From Bacteroidia bacterium (GTDB lineage: Bacteria; Bacteroidota; Bacteroidia; Chitinophagales; Chitinophagaceae), in contig JAUICZ010000004.1 in the NCBI GenBank assembly GCA_030429205.1, positions 62,001 to 126,000 on the forward strand: a DNA stretch of 64,000 nucleotides. Reading direction: 5' to 3'. Positions 54,143-63,945 of this stretch are shown here, piece by piece (position 1 is the stretch's first letter; each line of letters opens with the position of its first letter). The position numbers and the translations under genes were made by a program. The notes under the pieces were generated by a model. That model had not been told where the DNA came from and did no database searches. It saw nothing but the letters and a program-made list of their open reading frames with translations.

Positions 54143-55390
54143 ATGACTATTGATACAAAAGCCATAATTATAGGAGCCGGGCCGGCAGGAGCAGGAACAT
54201 CTATCTACCTTACAAAAAAAGGTATAGACCATGTGATTATTGATAAAGCCACTTTCCCGAGAGATAAGGTTTGCGGAGATGCCTGCAGCGGCAAAACGGC
54301 TTTTGTATTGCGGAAAGCCAACCCGGAGTGGACGAAAGAGCTGTATCTAAATGAAGAGCATAACAAACCTACTCACGGCATACTGTTTGCAGCACCTAAT
54401 GGCAAACTGTTGGATATACCTTTTGCCCCCAGCAAATATGAAGGGGAAACGGCACCGGGATTCGTTGCCAAAAGGCTGACATTCGACCATTATCTTTTTG
54501 AGAAGCTACCATCAGAACATGCTACAATATTCCAGCAAGGCATTATACAGGATATAAGGCATGAAAACAATAAAGTAACTGTAAGCTTTACACAAAACGG
54601 AGCAGAGCATACTGTTACCGCCCCCATCATCATTGGTGCTGACGGCGATAAGAGTATTGTTCGCAAGCATTTCATCAACGACAATATCTCAGAAAAAGCT
54701 AAAGCTGTAGCCCTGCGTGCCTACTATAAGGGTATTACTGGTATGCACCCAAATAACCATATTGAGTTACATTTTTTGCCGGAGATACAGCCCGGGTATT
54801 TTTGGATATTCCCCCTACCCAATGGCATGGCCAATGTGGGCATTGGTATGCAATCGAACTTGGTACGATCTAAAAAGATCAACCTGAGAGAACGGATGTT
54901 ATATGCGATTAAAAACAACCCTAATATTGCCCCCCGTTTTAAAGACGCGACTCTGGAAGGTAAAATTCAGGGATGGGGGTTGCCGCTAGGCGTAGATCAA
55001 AAAACCGTATCAGGAGATCACTTTATGGTAGTAGGCGATGCAGCCTGTCTGGTTGACCCTTTTAGCGGAGAAGGTATTGGCAATGCATTATTCAGCGGTA
55101 TGCTGGCAGCAGATGCAATAGAAAAGGCGCTGGAAGAAAACCGTTTTGATGCAACGTTTTTTAAAGAGCACTATCATAATATATTATACAGGCGGATAGG
55201 CGATGAACTACGTATAGGGTCTACGATGCAAAAACTATGTCGATTCCCATGGTTGTTCAACATAGTTGTAAATAAAGCAGAGAAAAGCCCTGAGCTAAGT
55301 AAAACCATTAGCTGTATGTTTACAGACTTAGACTTGCGCGAACAACTAAGAAAACCTTCATTCTACTTCAAGATATTGTTTAATAAGTAG
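54143..55390 (+). CDS. FAD-dependent oxidoreductase, geranylgeranyl-reductase type
   Basis: 415 residues from the ATG at 54143, which puts the dinucleotide loop IIIGAGPAGAGTSIYL at the start; a longer frame from 53987 overlaps the PadR gene and is rejected. KVCGDACSGK and the later GDAACLVDPFSGEGIGNAL FAD motif are typical of the GGR family, which reduces prenyl chains of lipids, quinones or pigments. TATATTTG at 54123-54130 is an exact -7 box. The stop is one base from the convergent subtilase stop. Confidence 0.88.
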   Translation: MTIDTKAIIIGAGPAGAGTSIYLTKKGIDHVIIDKATFPRDKVCGDACSGKTAFVLRKANPEWTKELYLNEEHNKPTHGILFAAPNGKLLDIPFAPSKYEGETAPGFVAKRLTFDHYLFEKLPSEHATIFQQGIIQDIRHENNKVTVSFTQNGAEHTVTAPIIIGADGDKSIVRKHFINDNISEKAKAVALRAYYKGITGMHPNNHIELHFLPEIQPGYFWIFPLPNGMANVGIGMQSNLVRSKKINLRERMLYAIKNNPNIAPRFKDATLEGKIQGWGLPLGVDQKTVSGDHFMVVGDAACLVDPFSGEGIGNALFSGMLAADAIEKALEENRFDATFFKEHYHNILYRRIGDELRIGSTMQKLCRFPWLFNIVVNKAEKSPELSKTISCMFTDLDLREQLRKPSFYFKILFNK

Positions 55391-55391
55391 C

Positions 55392-58300
55392 CTACCTGCG
55401 CAAATAAACTATTTTACGTTTGTGTTCTTTGTCGCCTATAATAATGCGCATAAAGTACATGCCCGTTGAGAACATAGGTGTTTGCAAACAGGTTTTATTA
55501 TAACCTTGTACCGCTATCGTCTCTGAGGTATAAACCAACTTACCTGTAAGATCCGTTATGGCAATTTTCATTGTTTTACCACTGTTGGCTGCCCACTCTA
55601 TACAAATATTCCCGTTAACTGTAGGGTTAGGGCTGATGCTCAATACATCGTCAGTACCTAAGTAAAAAAGCTCACTGTATATTTTCACATCATCTATACC
55701 CAGGCCTTCAAAATTTGCACCGGGATCTGACTTAAGCACAAACCTGAACTGAACATTACTAAATGTATCCGGCAATGGTATACTTGCCTGATGCCAATCG
55801 GTACGGTCTTGTATATTCCATGCCTGAAAATTACTGTCTACATACCAATTAACGCCATCTCCGTGTCTACCTAATCGTTGCCATGCATTGCCATCAACAG
55901 TATATTCCAAATACGCCCCATCACAATATATGGCACCGCAGTTTTCAATATCCTGCGCCATTTTAAAACTTAGTGTCGGGTTTTCAAGACCGGTTATATC
56001 AAAGCAAGGAGAATAAAGGTATGAGGTTTCGTAATCGTTATAGTTACCATCCAGATTGGTTACCCACGCTTTTGTACCACTGGCAGCTTTATTAATTTTC
56101 TGTGCAACAGGTGTTCCATATTCCCAAGTTGAATTTGTACCGTCAGTATACCAAAAACCATCACTGGTTTCAAAATCCTCGAAATATGGAAATTGAACGA
56201 TCTCGGGTTGATTGCGCAATACATAATTAAGTATACTATCGTTTTTACGGTAAGTATCGCCATTGGCTACTAACCAAACATCCAATTTATGACTACCCGA
56301 CTGTGTGATATCTATGTTCTGATTAAACGTGTATTGCATGGTTTGTTTACCCGCTATCGAACTCAGCTGTTCAGAAATAATTGCATTACCGTCTAGCCTG
56401 TAATTCAGTTGCACATTGTTTAAAGTTTGTGATACCCCATTCCTGATAGTAATAGTTAGAGGTGATGGTCCGGTAACACCACATAAAGAACTGGCAGGAG
56501 CATCTACTGATATCAACTGAATATCATTCTTTACAGTGTATATACGTACATCATCTATTGTTACACCGTTACCAAAATTTCTTCTAGCTATAACAGAAGT
56601 ATCATTCTGACTGAACATAATCTGGCTGCTGGAAGTATAGTTATCATTATTCGCCAACATAACATCGCTGACAGACAGGCTCCCTGAATTGAGCACCCTA
56701 CCTACACTACTAGCATCCGTTTTAAACTGGTACAACTCCTGTAGTAATTTATCATCAGCACCTCTTACCATTACACTGTTTCCTGTCTGCTGCTTTGGCG
56801 TACCATGCACTATATAATCAAACTCCAAACGCAGCTCATCTGTATTTGCGTTATAGTTGCTCAAGTTGAAAGTACCCATAAAGGAGTTACGTTTCTCGCC
56901 ATCATTCGCAATTGCATCCATACTGATGGAGCGGGTTCCGGATATCAATACATTATCTAAAACATAGTTCCTCAACCTGCCGCCTTTCGTAAGGTTTACA
57001 AAGTCCCATCTTCTATTCTCTCCTATACCTATGGTATCCTTAGTTATGGTAAAAGGCGCAAAACCATCAAATGCATTTACATGTTCTAATGTTATTACAT
57101 TATTAGGCAATTGAGAAAAGTATATGGTCGCACTATCATTCTTATTTACAGGATCGGTATTACCCAGATGCTCAATCGCTATATCCAAAACATAGTCTGC
57201 CACAGCAGAAAAGTCCAGCCCGGAAATAGTAATCGTCTTTTTCCCTTTTGCAGGGAAGGGGTCTGTAAATGTTTGGGACATCCAAGTACCACCATCTACT
57301 CTATAATGCAGTTTTGCACTATCGCAAACAGCATCGTCAAGGTTGTAAATAGTTACCCTGATATTTGTGGTAGCAGAAAGCTCTGTACTGGTGTTTACCC
57401 TACCGGTACTCGGGCTGATCACCCTGTCTATCATCAGGTCATTATCAGATATAGTACCGTTACAATCGCCATCGTTTGGCTGACGCCTTACAGCCCTGCT
57501 TCTATAACCACCTATACCATCAATGATGGGTCTTACTGCTGCATAATAAACTTCTGAAGTAGAAAGGCCATTAAAAGTGTAGTTGAGTGTAGATACTGTA
57601 TCTACAACCTCCATACCTACTCCATTCTTCCACATCACTTCGTATGCTGTTGCATTAGATAAAGACGGCCACTCTATTTGCATATAACCCGGGCATTGGT
57701 TATCGCTCAGTTTCACATCCAGTTTGGGGTTAATAGCAAACAAGCCTGTAGTACTGGTTTGCGTGGTATTGTTTCTTGTCACGCGCATTAAACACCTGCC
57801 CGAACTGATATTTTCCGGCACTACCCACACATAGTGTTTTTGAGATGCAGGAATAGCATTATCTAATGTCGTCCAAATACCACCATTGTTTATAGAGTAC
57901 TCCAGTGTATAAGTATTTCCTTCATCAAATGCATCCCAATAAACAAATAAAGAGTCTCCAGCCAATACCTGTGCACCCAAACGAGGATACTTCATAGCTA
58001 TATTATCTTCTACAAAATCGTACACCAATACATAACGCTGAAAACCCGAAGGCAAGGTACCAGCTCTGACATTTACGGTGTAGCTACCCGCAGCAGGATT
58101 GTCTATCGTTACCTGCTCACAGTTATTTAAATGATCTTCTCCTTCTTTTGCATCGTTCAGTATATTACTTGGAGTGGGGTCTAAAACCAAAGGCCTGTGT
58201 GTGATATTAGTTGGTGTTACAACAGACAGATCGAGATCGTTTACCAACTGCTTAGATGCCATTGCACTTGCAGGAGCATCATGCCAGTACAACATCACCT

Positions 58301-59894
58301 TCAACTTCTTCAAACCTGCAGGTACTGTAATAGTTGTAGATTCCTGATTACCGGTAGCAACATTATTTTCTACATAACGGTTAGAGTCCAGCATAATGAG
58401 GCTGTGCTCCATATTTAAAAACCCAAAACCAAAACGATAGTCAGGGCCTTTATTGCCTATATCTGTTGCACCATTCATTAATAGAGCTTTTATCAGATCA
58501 GCCTTAGGGTTTGTATTGCTATTTTTTTGCTTGTATAGTTCGGTAAGTAATGCTGCTCCACCAGCCACATTAGGAGAAGCCATACTTGTACCCAATGCAT
58601 ACAGATAGTCCTCTGTATAAGTAGTGGAGTAAACGCCGATACCAACTGTTGAAATTTCAGGCTTTAATCTACCATCTAGTACCGGCCCGCGAGAGCCTGT
58701 TTCTGCATTCACATACTCTTTATTACAACTGGTTACCACCAACCCGTTTTTTGATACCTGGTAACCACCGGCTACAGTTCCATATCCTGTCGGGTACGGA
58801 GTACAATCAAAACGACCATTATTAGCAGAAGCAAACACATGCAACACTTCTGAGTAATTATTACTCAATACATCTACACTTGCAGATAGGTTGTCGTATG
58901 TACCTGTGTAATCACAATTACCAGCTCTTGCAGAGTATGAGTTGTTGGTAACAGTAACATTGTTTGACTTATAGATACTCGGGGTCGCATTCAATACTTC
59001 ACTAAAGTAGTGAGAGCTCAAAATAGACTCCGGCGCTGCACCCCTACCCTTTACATCCATTATGCCTGCACCGCCTGCTATTCCGCTTATGTGTAAACCA
59101 TGATAATTATAAGGTGCAGGAACATAATTGATGACCCTATCCCTCAAATCCACATGCTGCACCCCTGAGTAATTATCACCAATACCTATGGACACGCCCT
59201 TTCCCAACAATCCATATCCACCCAGATTGATCGGGGCAGACGCTTCGCGCATTCTTGTAATAGACTTAGTCGCCCAGTTAAGTGGCGCTTCTTCTTTGTA
59301 TAAGCTGATATATTTTACCCAGTAAGCCTGCTCTATTTCTGCAAACTTCATCCTCGGGACTCTAACTACAAGATAACCCAACGCATCTTGCCTGTCTTCT
59401 ATTATTGCCCCTCCTATATTGGCGATTAATGTTTCAATTTCACTCTTTGCTATCCCATCCGCTATTGATATATTCACCTCCACTTCTTTACCACCATTCC
59501 TGATCTCTTGCTGTACATCTTTCGCCACTTTCCAACTGTACTGTAACAGGCTGACATACCTGATATTATTCAGCACAAAGAAATCTTCTGTAAGACTGTG
59601 GTATGAAATTGCAGTGTAAGCTCTGTCGGGTATATAATCCAATAATACTACACCGAATTCTTTCAACTTAAGCTTCTCTTGCTCATCCGGCATTCGTTCA
59701 AACTGTAATAGTAATTGTGTGGGATATTTAACTTTTGACTGCTCATTTTTCACCCAAAAGGCTGCATTATTATCCGCATTTATAGTTTGTCCTTTTAAGT
59801 AAATGTTGTTAGGATACCTTGCTTGTGAGTTTGCACTTTTTGCAAAACATACTACAGCAGCTATAACTAGTATGATCGATCTAAACCTGTACAT
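55392..59894 (-). CDS. Subtilase (S8) secreted by T9SS
   Basis: 1500 residues. Signal peptide; an inhibitor-like N-terminal part; catalytic domain from about 225 with Asp240 (GIGDNYSG), His265 (HGLHISGIAGG, Leu for the usual Thr) and Ser437 (GTSMASPNVAGG). These are followed by proprotein-convertase-like and fibronectin-type beta domains, a CARDB-like part, a MAM/concanavalin-like segment near 1290-1420 (TSYLYSPCFDITGLENPTLS), and a type A sorting domain at the end (ISPNPTVNGNICIEWA to KIVYLRR). It is probably an exported protease that digests proteins outside the cell. Confidence 0.92.
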   Translation of the reverse strand: MYRFRSIILVIAAVVCFAKSANSQARYPNNIYLKGQTINADNNAAFWVKNEQSKVKYPTQLLLQFERMPDEQEKLKLKEFGVVLLDYIPDRAYTAISYHSLTEDFFVLNNIRYVSLLQYSWKVAKDVQQEIRNGGKEVEVNISIADGIAKSEIETLIANIGGAIIEDRQDALGYLVVRVPRMKFAEIEQAYWVKYISLYKEEAPLNWATKSITRMREASAPINLGGYGLLGKGVSIGIGDNYSGVQHVDLRDRVINYVPAPYNYHGLHISGIAGGAGIMDVKGRGAAPESILSSHYFSEVLNATPSIYKSNNVTVTNNSYSARAGNCDYTGTYDNLSASVDVLSNNYSEVLHVFASANNGRFDCTPYPTGYGTVAGGYQVSKNGLVVTSCNKEYVNAETGSRGPVLDGRLKPEISTVGIGVYSTTYTEDYLYALGTSMASPNVAGGAALLTELYKQKNSNTNPKADLIKALLMNGATDIGNKGPDYRFGFGFLNMEHSLIMLDSNRYVENNVATGNQESTTITVPAGLKKLKVMLYWHDAPASAMASKQLVNDLDLSVVTPTNITHRPLVLDPTPSNILNDAKEGEDHLNNCEQVTIDNPAAGSYTVNVRAGTLPSGFQRYVLVYDFVEDNIAMKYPRLGAQVLAGDSLFVYWDAFDEGNTYTLEYSINNGGIWTTLDNAIPASQKHYVWVVPENISSGRCLMRVTRNNTTQTSTTGLFAINPKLDVKLSDNQCPGYMQIEWPSLSNATAYEVMWKNGVGMEVVDTVSTLNYTFNGLSTSEVYYAAVRPIIDGIGGYRSRAVRRQPNDGDCNGTISDNDLMIDRVISPSTGRVNTSTELSATTNIRVTIYNLDDAVCDSAKLHYRVDGGTWMSQTFTDPFPAKGKKTITISGLDFSAVADYVLDIAIEHLGNTDPVNKNDSATIYFSQLPNNVITLEHVNAFDGFAPFTITKDTIGIGENRRWDFVNLTKGGRLRNYVLDNVLISGTRSISMDAIANDGEKRNSFMGTFNLSNYNANTDELRLEFDYIVHGTPKQQTGNSVMVRGADDKLLQELYQFKTDASSVGRVLNSGSLSVSDVMLANNDNYTSSSQIMFSQNDTSVIARRNFGNGVTIDDVRIYTVKNDIQLISVDAPASSLCGVTGPSPLTITIRNGVSQTLNNVQLNYRLDGNAIISEQLSSIAGKQTMQYTFNQNIDITQSGSHKLDVWLVANGDTYRKNDSILNYVLRNQPEIVQFPYFEDFETSDGFWYTDGTNSTWEYGTPVAQKINKAASGTKAWVTNLDGNYNDYETSYLYSPCFDITGLENPTLSFKMAQDIENCGAIYCDGAYLEYTVDGNAWQRLGRHGDGVNWYVDSNFQAWNIQDRTDWHQASIPLPDTFSNVQFRFVLKSDPGANFEGLGIDDVKIYSELFYLGTDDVLSISPNPTVNGNICIEWAANSGKTMKIAITDLTGKLVYTSETIAVQGYNKTCLQTPMFSTGMYFMRIIIGDKEHKRKIVYLRR

Positions 59895-59920
59895 AATGTA
59901 TTAATACAGCTATATGGCTG

Positions 59921-59950
59921 CAAACATGAAATTTACCAATTTATTACCAA
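59921..59950 (-). promoter_or_regulatory. Candidate promoter of the subtilase gene
   Basis: Minus strand CATGTTTG (59921-59928) matches TAnnTTTG at seven of eight positions, with TTG (59948-59950) exactly 19 bases upstream. The predicted leader is about 25 bases. Confidence 0.5.
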
Positions 59951-60066
59951 ACGTAGCATTAAGCATCTCAGCCATTTGCAAGCAAACTGTCATATATATA
60001 GCCTTTAAGTATTTTTCGTTATTTTTATTGATTGCGAATTATATTAACAGGTAATAAATATCCTAT

Positions 60067-61743
60067 ATGAATATTAGAAATCTACTAATTATTGCGGTTT
60101 TATTGTTCAGCCAAACGGTAAACGCCCAAAATACTAGAATACAGATCATTAATAACTGCCCAGAAGTCGCTTTGCAGGGTATTGACATATACATAGACGG
60201 TCAACTAGTCGCCGACGATCTGTTTTTCAGAAATGCTACTGCCTATTTTGATATACAAGCCGGTAATCTGCTACGTGTAAATGTAGTTGAAAACACTGCA
60301 GTGGACACCAACTCTGCATTTTACAGTACTAACATAACGCTAAATGCAAATAACAAATACGTGATCATTGCTAACGGGTTAAAAAACACCAGCGGCTACA
60401 GCCCTGCTACTCCTTTTAATTTGCATGTATTCAACCAAGCGAAAGAGGTATCTGCCCAAAGTGGCTTTTCTGATGTGCTATTTTTTAACGGAGCAACAGA
60501 CGGCCCTGTATTTGATGCACGTACCGGCATAAACACAATAGCTAAACAATTATCTTTTGGTTCATTTGACAATGATTACTTTGAAATTCCTGCCACCGGC
60601 ACTTTCAATATTCGTTTCACAAACAATAGAGGTAACATCACTACTCACAATTTCGAAGGAGACTTTGGTAATATAGGCATGCAAGATCAAGCGGTTGTAT
60701 TGCTTACATCCGGCTTTGTTAACACAGCAAATAACAGCAATGGGGCACCATTTGGGTTATGGGCAGCATCTCCTGTAGGAGGAGCATTAATAGAAATTCA
60801 AGCAACTACTAATAGAGAGCCTCTGGCACGCATACAGTTTATACACAACTCTGCTGATACTGCAGTCGGAAAAATAGACTTGTTACTAAACAGTAACAAA
60901 ACGGTGGACACGCTAGACTATATGTATGCCACCAAATTCATGGATATAAACACAGGAACAAATATCCCTTTACAGGCTGCACATCCGGGTCAAAGTCCTT
61001 TCTCTACAACTAATGTGAACATAGATTCAGGAAAGACTTATATAGCTGTTGTTCATGGCTTATCAAGCGATACTAACTATAAGCCACTTGAACCATTTAA
61101 GATCACAGTATTTAATGATGCAAAAGAAGAAGCAGCTGTTGCAAACAATACAGAAGTTGTATTCATGCATGGCGCAACAGACGTACCTGTTGCTAACATT
61201 TCTGAGGGTACTAATACTGTTGCAGGTAGCCTGGCATATGGCAGCTTTAATAGTAGTTACTCCGCATACCCAACCTCGATACCTACGGTTTTTAAAGTTG
61301 ACACCGGAATCAGTAACACAATACTGGATAATTATTTGGCGCAATACAATGTATGGAATGCTACAGGAAAAACAGCAGTAATATTGCTATCAGGCTTTGC
61401 AGTACCTGACAGTAATAGTGGTGGCCCTGCTTTTGGTTTATGGGCTGCAACTTCTGACGGAGGCGCGCTGTATCAACTACCGATATTCAATTCCGTTTCA
61501 GAAGTAACTAAAGGAGCTAACCAGCTTAAGGTATGGCCTAACCCTGTAACAGGAACATTAGCATTCGAAAAAACTGCGGACAAAGTAGATGTGTTTATCA
61601 CAGATGTAATGGGGAGAGTAATAATTCAAGAAAAAGAATACAGGAATAATAGTATCAATGTTTCTTCTTTAAGCAATGGCAGCTACTTCATAATAGTTGC
61701 AGACAAGGAAAAGAAACTGATAACCAACTTCATAAAGCAGTAG
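60067..61743 (+). CDS. Tandem DUF4397 protein with T9SS sorting domain
   Basis: 558 residues: signal peptide ending TVNAQ, two DUF4397 units of about 240 residues each (TRIQIINNCPEV and ARIQFIHNSADTAVGKIDLL starts; both units contain an FNGATD/MHGATD and a PxFGLWAA segment), then a type A sorting domain (LKVWPNPVTGTLAFEK, VFITDVMGRVIIQE, LSNGSYFIIVA). It is exported and surface-displayed or released. The function is unknown. Confidence 0.9.
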   Translation: MNIRNLLIIAVLLFSQTVNAQNTRIQIINNCPEVALQGIDIYIDGQLVADDLFFRNATAYFDIQAGNLLRVNVVENTAVDTNSAFYSTNITLNANNKYVIIANGLKNTSGYSPATPFNLHVFNQAKEVSAQSGFSDVLFFNGATDGPVFDARTGINTIAKQLSFGSFDNDYFEIPATGTFNIRFTNNRGNITTHNFEGDFGNIGMQDQAVVLLTSGFVNTANNSNGAPFGLWAASPVGGALIEIQATTNREPLARIQFIHNSADTAVGKIDLLLNSNKTVDTLDYMYATKFMDINTGTNIPLQAAHPGQSPFSTTNVNIDSGKTYIAVVHGLSSDTNYKPLEPFKITVFNDAKEEAAVANNTEVVFMHGATDVPVANISEGTNTVAGSLAYGSFNSSYSAYPTSIPTVFKVDTGISNTILDNYLAQYNVWNATGKTAVILLSGFAVPDSNSGGPAFGLWAATSDGGALYQLPIFNSVSEVTKGANQLKVWPNPVTGTLAFEKTADKVDVFITDVMGRVIIQEKEYRNNSINVSSLSNGSYFIIVADKEKKLITNFIKQ

Positions 61744-61763
61744 CATTTATGCTACTGCTTTAT
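61732..61763. terminator. Palindromic terminator encoding the ends of both convergent genes
   Basis: A perfect 14-bp stem ATAAAGCAGTAGCA with its complement and a TTTA loop. Both stop codons (61741-61743 on plus, 61752-61754 on minus) lie inside it, so the hairpin encodes the last residues IKQ of the DUF4397 protein and of the response regulator. Confidence 0.8.
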
Positions 61764-62438
61764 TATTAGTTTAAAACCAATACCGTACGCATTTAATATT
61801 TCCACTGAGCTATCTCCTCTTAGTAGTTTGCGTACCTTGCTGATGTAAACATCCATACTTTTTGCCGAGAAATAGTCGTCGTTACCCCACACTTTCTCGA
61901 GTATCACATTTCTTTTTACCAATACATTTATATTGGATGCCAGTATATGTATCAACTCACATTCTTTCGAGCTTAACTTCTGAACTGTTCCGTTTATCGT
62001 TAAGGTCATTTGATTATGGTCGAACGCATAATTACCAATCTGCAAAACAGACTGATCGATCAGGGATTCTTTTTGTTGCGACCGACGTAAAATAGCATTA
62101 ATGCGCATATACAGCTCCTGTGTATTAAACGGCTTTGTTACATAATCATCACAACCATATTCAAAACCTTTTATCCTGTCATTTTGCATACTGCGCGATG
62201 TAAGAAATATCAAAGGTACATCGGGGTCTATCCTCTTAATATGTTTTGAAAGTTCAAAACCATCCTTCACCGGTAGCATGACATCTAATATGCAAATACT
62301 ATACTCACCTTTTTTAAAGTTAGATAGTCCTTCTTCTCCGTCTTTACACCAAACTGTATCAAAGCCTTTATTATCCATGTTCTCTTTTAGTAACATGCCC
62401 AGGTTTTGATCGTCTTCAACAAATAATATCTTGTTCAT
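61752..62438 (-). CDS. OmpR-family response regulator
   Basis: 228 residues. Receiver domain with phospho-acceptor Asp52 (LDVMLP), Thr80 and Lys102, and acidic VEDD near the start. The winged-helix DNA-binding domain runs from about 130 (SKECELIHILASN, AKSMDVYISKVRKLL, GIGFKL). It is one base downstream of the histidine kinase and is its evident partner. The pair resembles RprX/RprY of Bacteroides. Target genes are unknown. Confidence 0.93.
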   Translation of the reverse strand: MNKILFVEDDQNLGMLLKENMDNKGFDTVWCKDGEEGLSNFKKGEYSICILDVMLPVKDGFELSKHIKRIDPDVPLIFLTSRSMQNDRIKGFEYGCDDYVTKPFNTQELYMRINAILRRSQQKESLIDQSVLQIGNYAFDHNQMTLTINGTVQKLSSKECELIHILASNINVLVKRNVILEKVWGNDDYFSAKSMDVYISKVRKLLRGDSSVEILNAYGIGFKLIIKQ

Positions 62439-62439
62439 A

Positions 62440-63945
62440 CTATGCAGTTTGTGGCAGTGTGATTATAAAGCTGCTCCCCTTCCCTTCTTCACTTTTTACA
62501 CGTACCGTTCCTTTATGATGTTCAACTATGTGTTTTACGTAACTCAATCCTAAACCGAAACCTTTTACATCATGCCTGTCTCCGGTATTACTTCTGTAGA
62601 AACGCTCGAATATCATTTTCTGGGTTTCTTTGTTCATACCAATACCATTATCCTCTATCCGTATCTCTATTCTATTGTCCAGGTCTTTTGTACTAATCTC
62701 TATCTCAGGTTCTTTATTATTATACTTCAGTGCGTTGTCTATCAAGTTCCTAACCATATTCTCCAGTTCTGATGCATGTGCATATACCAATGGTTTTGTT
62801 GCATTGAACTGATATGTTATTTTACCGTTCAGCTTTTGCAGTTGCATTTTAAACCCTCCGGCAGCACTTTTTATCACATCGTGCAAATCAATCCTTGTAA
62901 ACTGACCATTATCCTCATGATGCTTCATGGTCGTCAACTCCAGAATCTGCTCAACATTTTTTTCTAAATGTTTATTCTCTTCTTCTATAATATTGAAGTA
63001 AAACTCATCATTTCTTTTTGCCGAGCGCCAATTGTCTACAGCCAGATTTATGTTTGTAATAGGCGTTCTGAACTCATGCGTCATGTTATTGATGAACGCA
63101 TTTTTCAATTCAGATAGTTTTCTTTGGTTGATGATGGTTTTGACAAAGTAGGTATATGTTCCTATCAAAATCAAAATAATGATGATAGAGCTTACCAGCA
63201 TTGTACCTATAGACTGTATTATTTGCTTATATGGTTGGGGAATATTTACAACCATATAGTGTGGCGAATTAACTTTGTTCTCAAAAAAGAGGCTTTCTAT
63301 CTCCATACCATTTTTGTGCGTACTATTGCTCAACTTAAAAATCGGGGCAAGGCTGCGCTCTTTCTTCACATACATTCTAAAAGAGGTATCCAAACCATTT
63401 TTCCGCAATACAGACACTACTCCTTCTCTTATTTTGGCGGTGCTCAATGCGCTATCGATGCTAAACTTTTTATCCAACACCTTCGACATGTTTTCCTCTG
63501 TCAGCTTGCTGTACATATATGCCGACTTGTCCATCACTCCTTCAAATGCATACTGAAAATTCATATCGAGTGTTGCAGAAAAGTTTTCAAGCCTTATTGT
63601 AGGATAGTTAAGGATTTCGGACTCTCCGTCAAAATCAAATATGTTATACATATTAATAGTATCCAAAAGTCCACCATGCTCATAAGCTGTGCCATCCAGC
63701 TTGTACTTTGCAACATATACCCCCTCGTTCCGGCTTATAAACGACTTTGATTGTAGTATAAAACAATATGCATCTTCTTCCAGTATATCAGCCAATTTAT
63801 CAAAATCATTCTTTAAAGCTCTGTAAATGGTTTCTTTCTCTACATCAACCGTTTTCTTTACCCAATACAACTGCACTCCGATAAGGCCTACCAGTATTAC
63901 CCCTACCAAGAGGTACAAATAATTATATTTTGCAGCGGGCGACAT
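62440..63945 (-). CDS. Sensor histidine kinase
   Basis: 501 residues: helix at about 10-29, a periplasmic domain of about 215 residues, helix at about 246-268, the dimerisation domain with phospho-acceptor His290 (NNMTHEFRTP), and the ATPase domain (NMVRNLIDNALKYNN, IEDNGIGM, FERFYRSNTGD, GFGLGLSYVK). There is no HAMP or PAS domain. The signal sensed is unknown. TATCTTTG (63950-63957) sits only four bases before the ATG. Confidence 0.93.
   Translation of the reverse strand: MSPAAKYNYLYLLVGVILVGLIGVQLYWVKKTVDVEKETIYRALKNDFDKLADILEEDAYCFILQSKSFISRNEGVYVAKYKLDGTAYEHGGLLDTINMYNIFDFDGESEILNYPTIRLENFSATLDMNFQYAFEGVMDKSAYMYSKLTEENMSKVLDKKFSIDSALSTAKIREGVVSVLRKNGLDTSFRMYVKKERSLAPIFKLSNSTHKNGMEIESLFFENKVNSPHYMVVNIPQPYKQIIQSIGTMLVSSIIIILILIGTYTYFVKTIINQRKLSELKNAFINNMTHEFRTPITNINLAVDNWRSAKRNDEFYFNIIEEENKHLEKNVEQILELTTMKHHEDNGQFTRIDLHDVIKSAAGGFKMQLQKLNGKITYQFNATKPLVYAHASELENMVRNLIDNALKYNNKEPEIEISTKDLDNRIEIRIEDNGIGMNKETQKMIFERFYRSNTGDRHDVKGFGLGLSYVKHIVEHHKGTVRVKSEEGKGSSFIITLPQTA

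Noticed and set aside
57111..57557. Open frame of 148 codons on the plus strand
   Set aside because: Antisense to the subtilase; no start signal and no domain.
63124..63750. Open frame of 208 codons on the plus strand
   Set aside because: It lies wholly opposite the histidine kinase, whose motifs are complete. The translated sequence is Cys/His/Tyr-rich without any recognisable domain.
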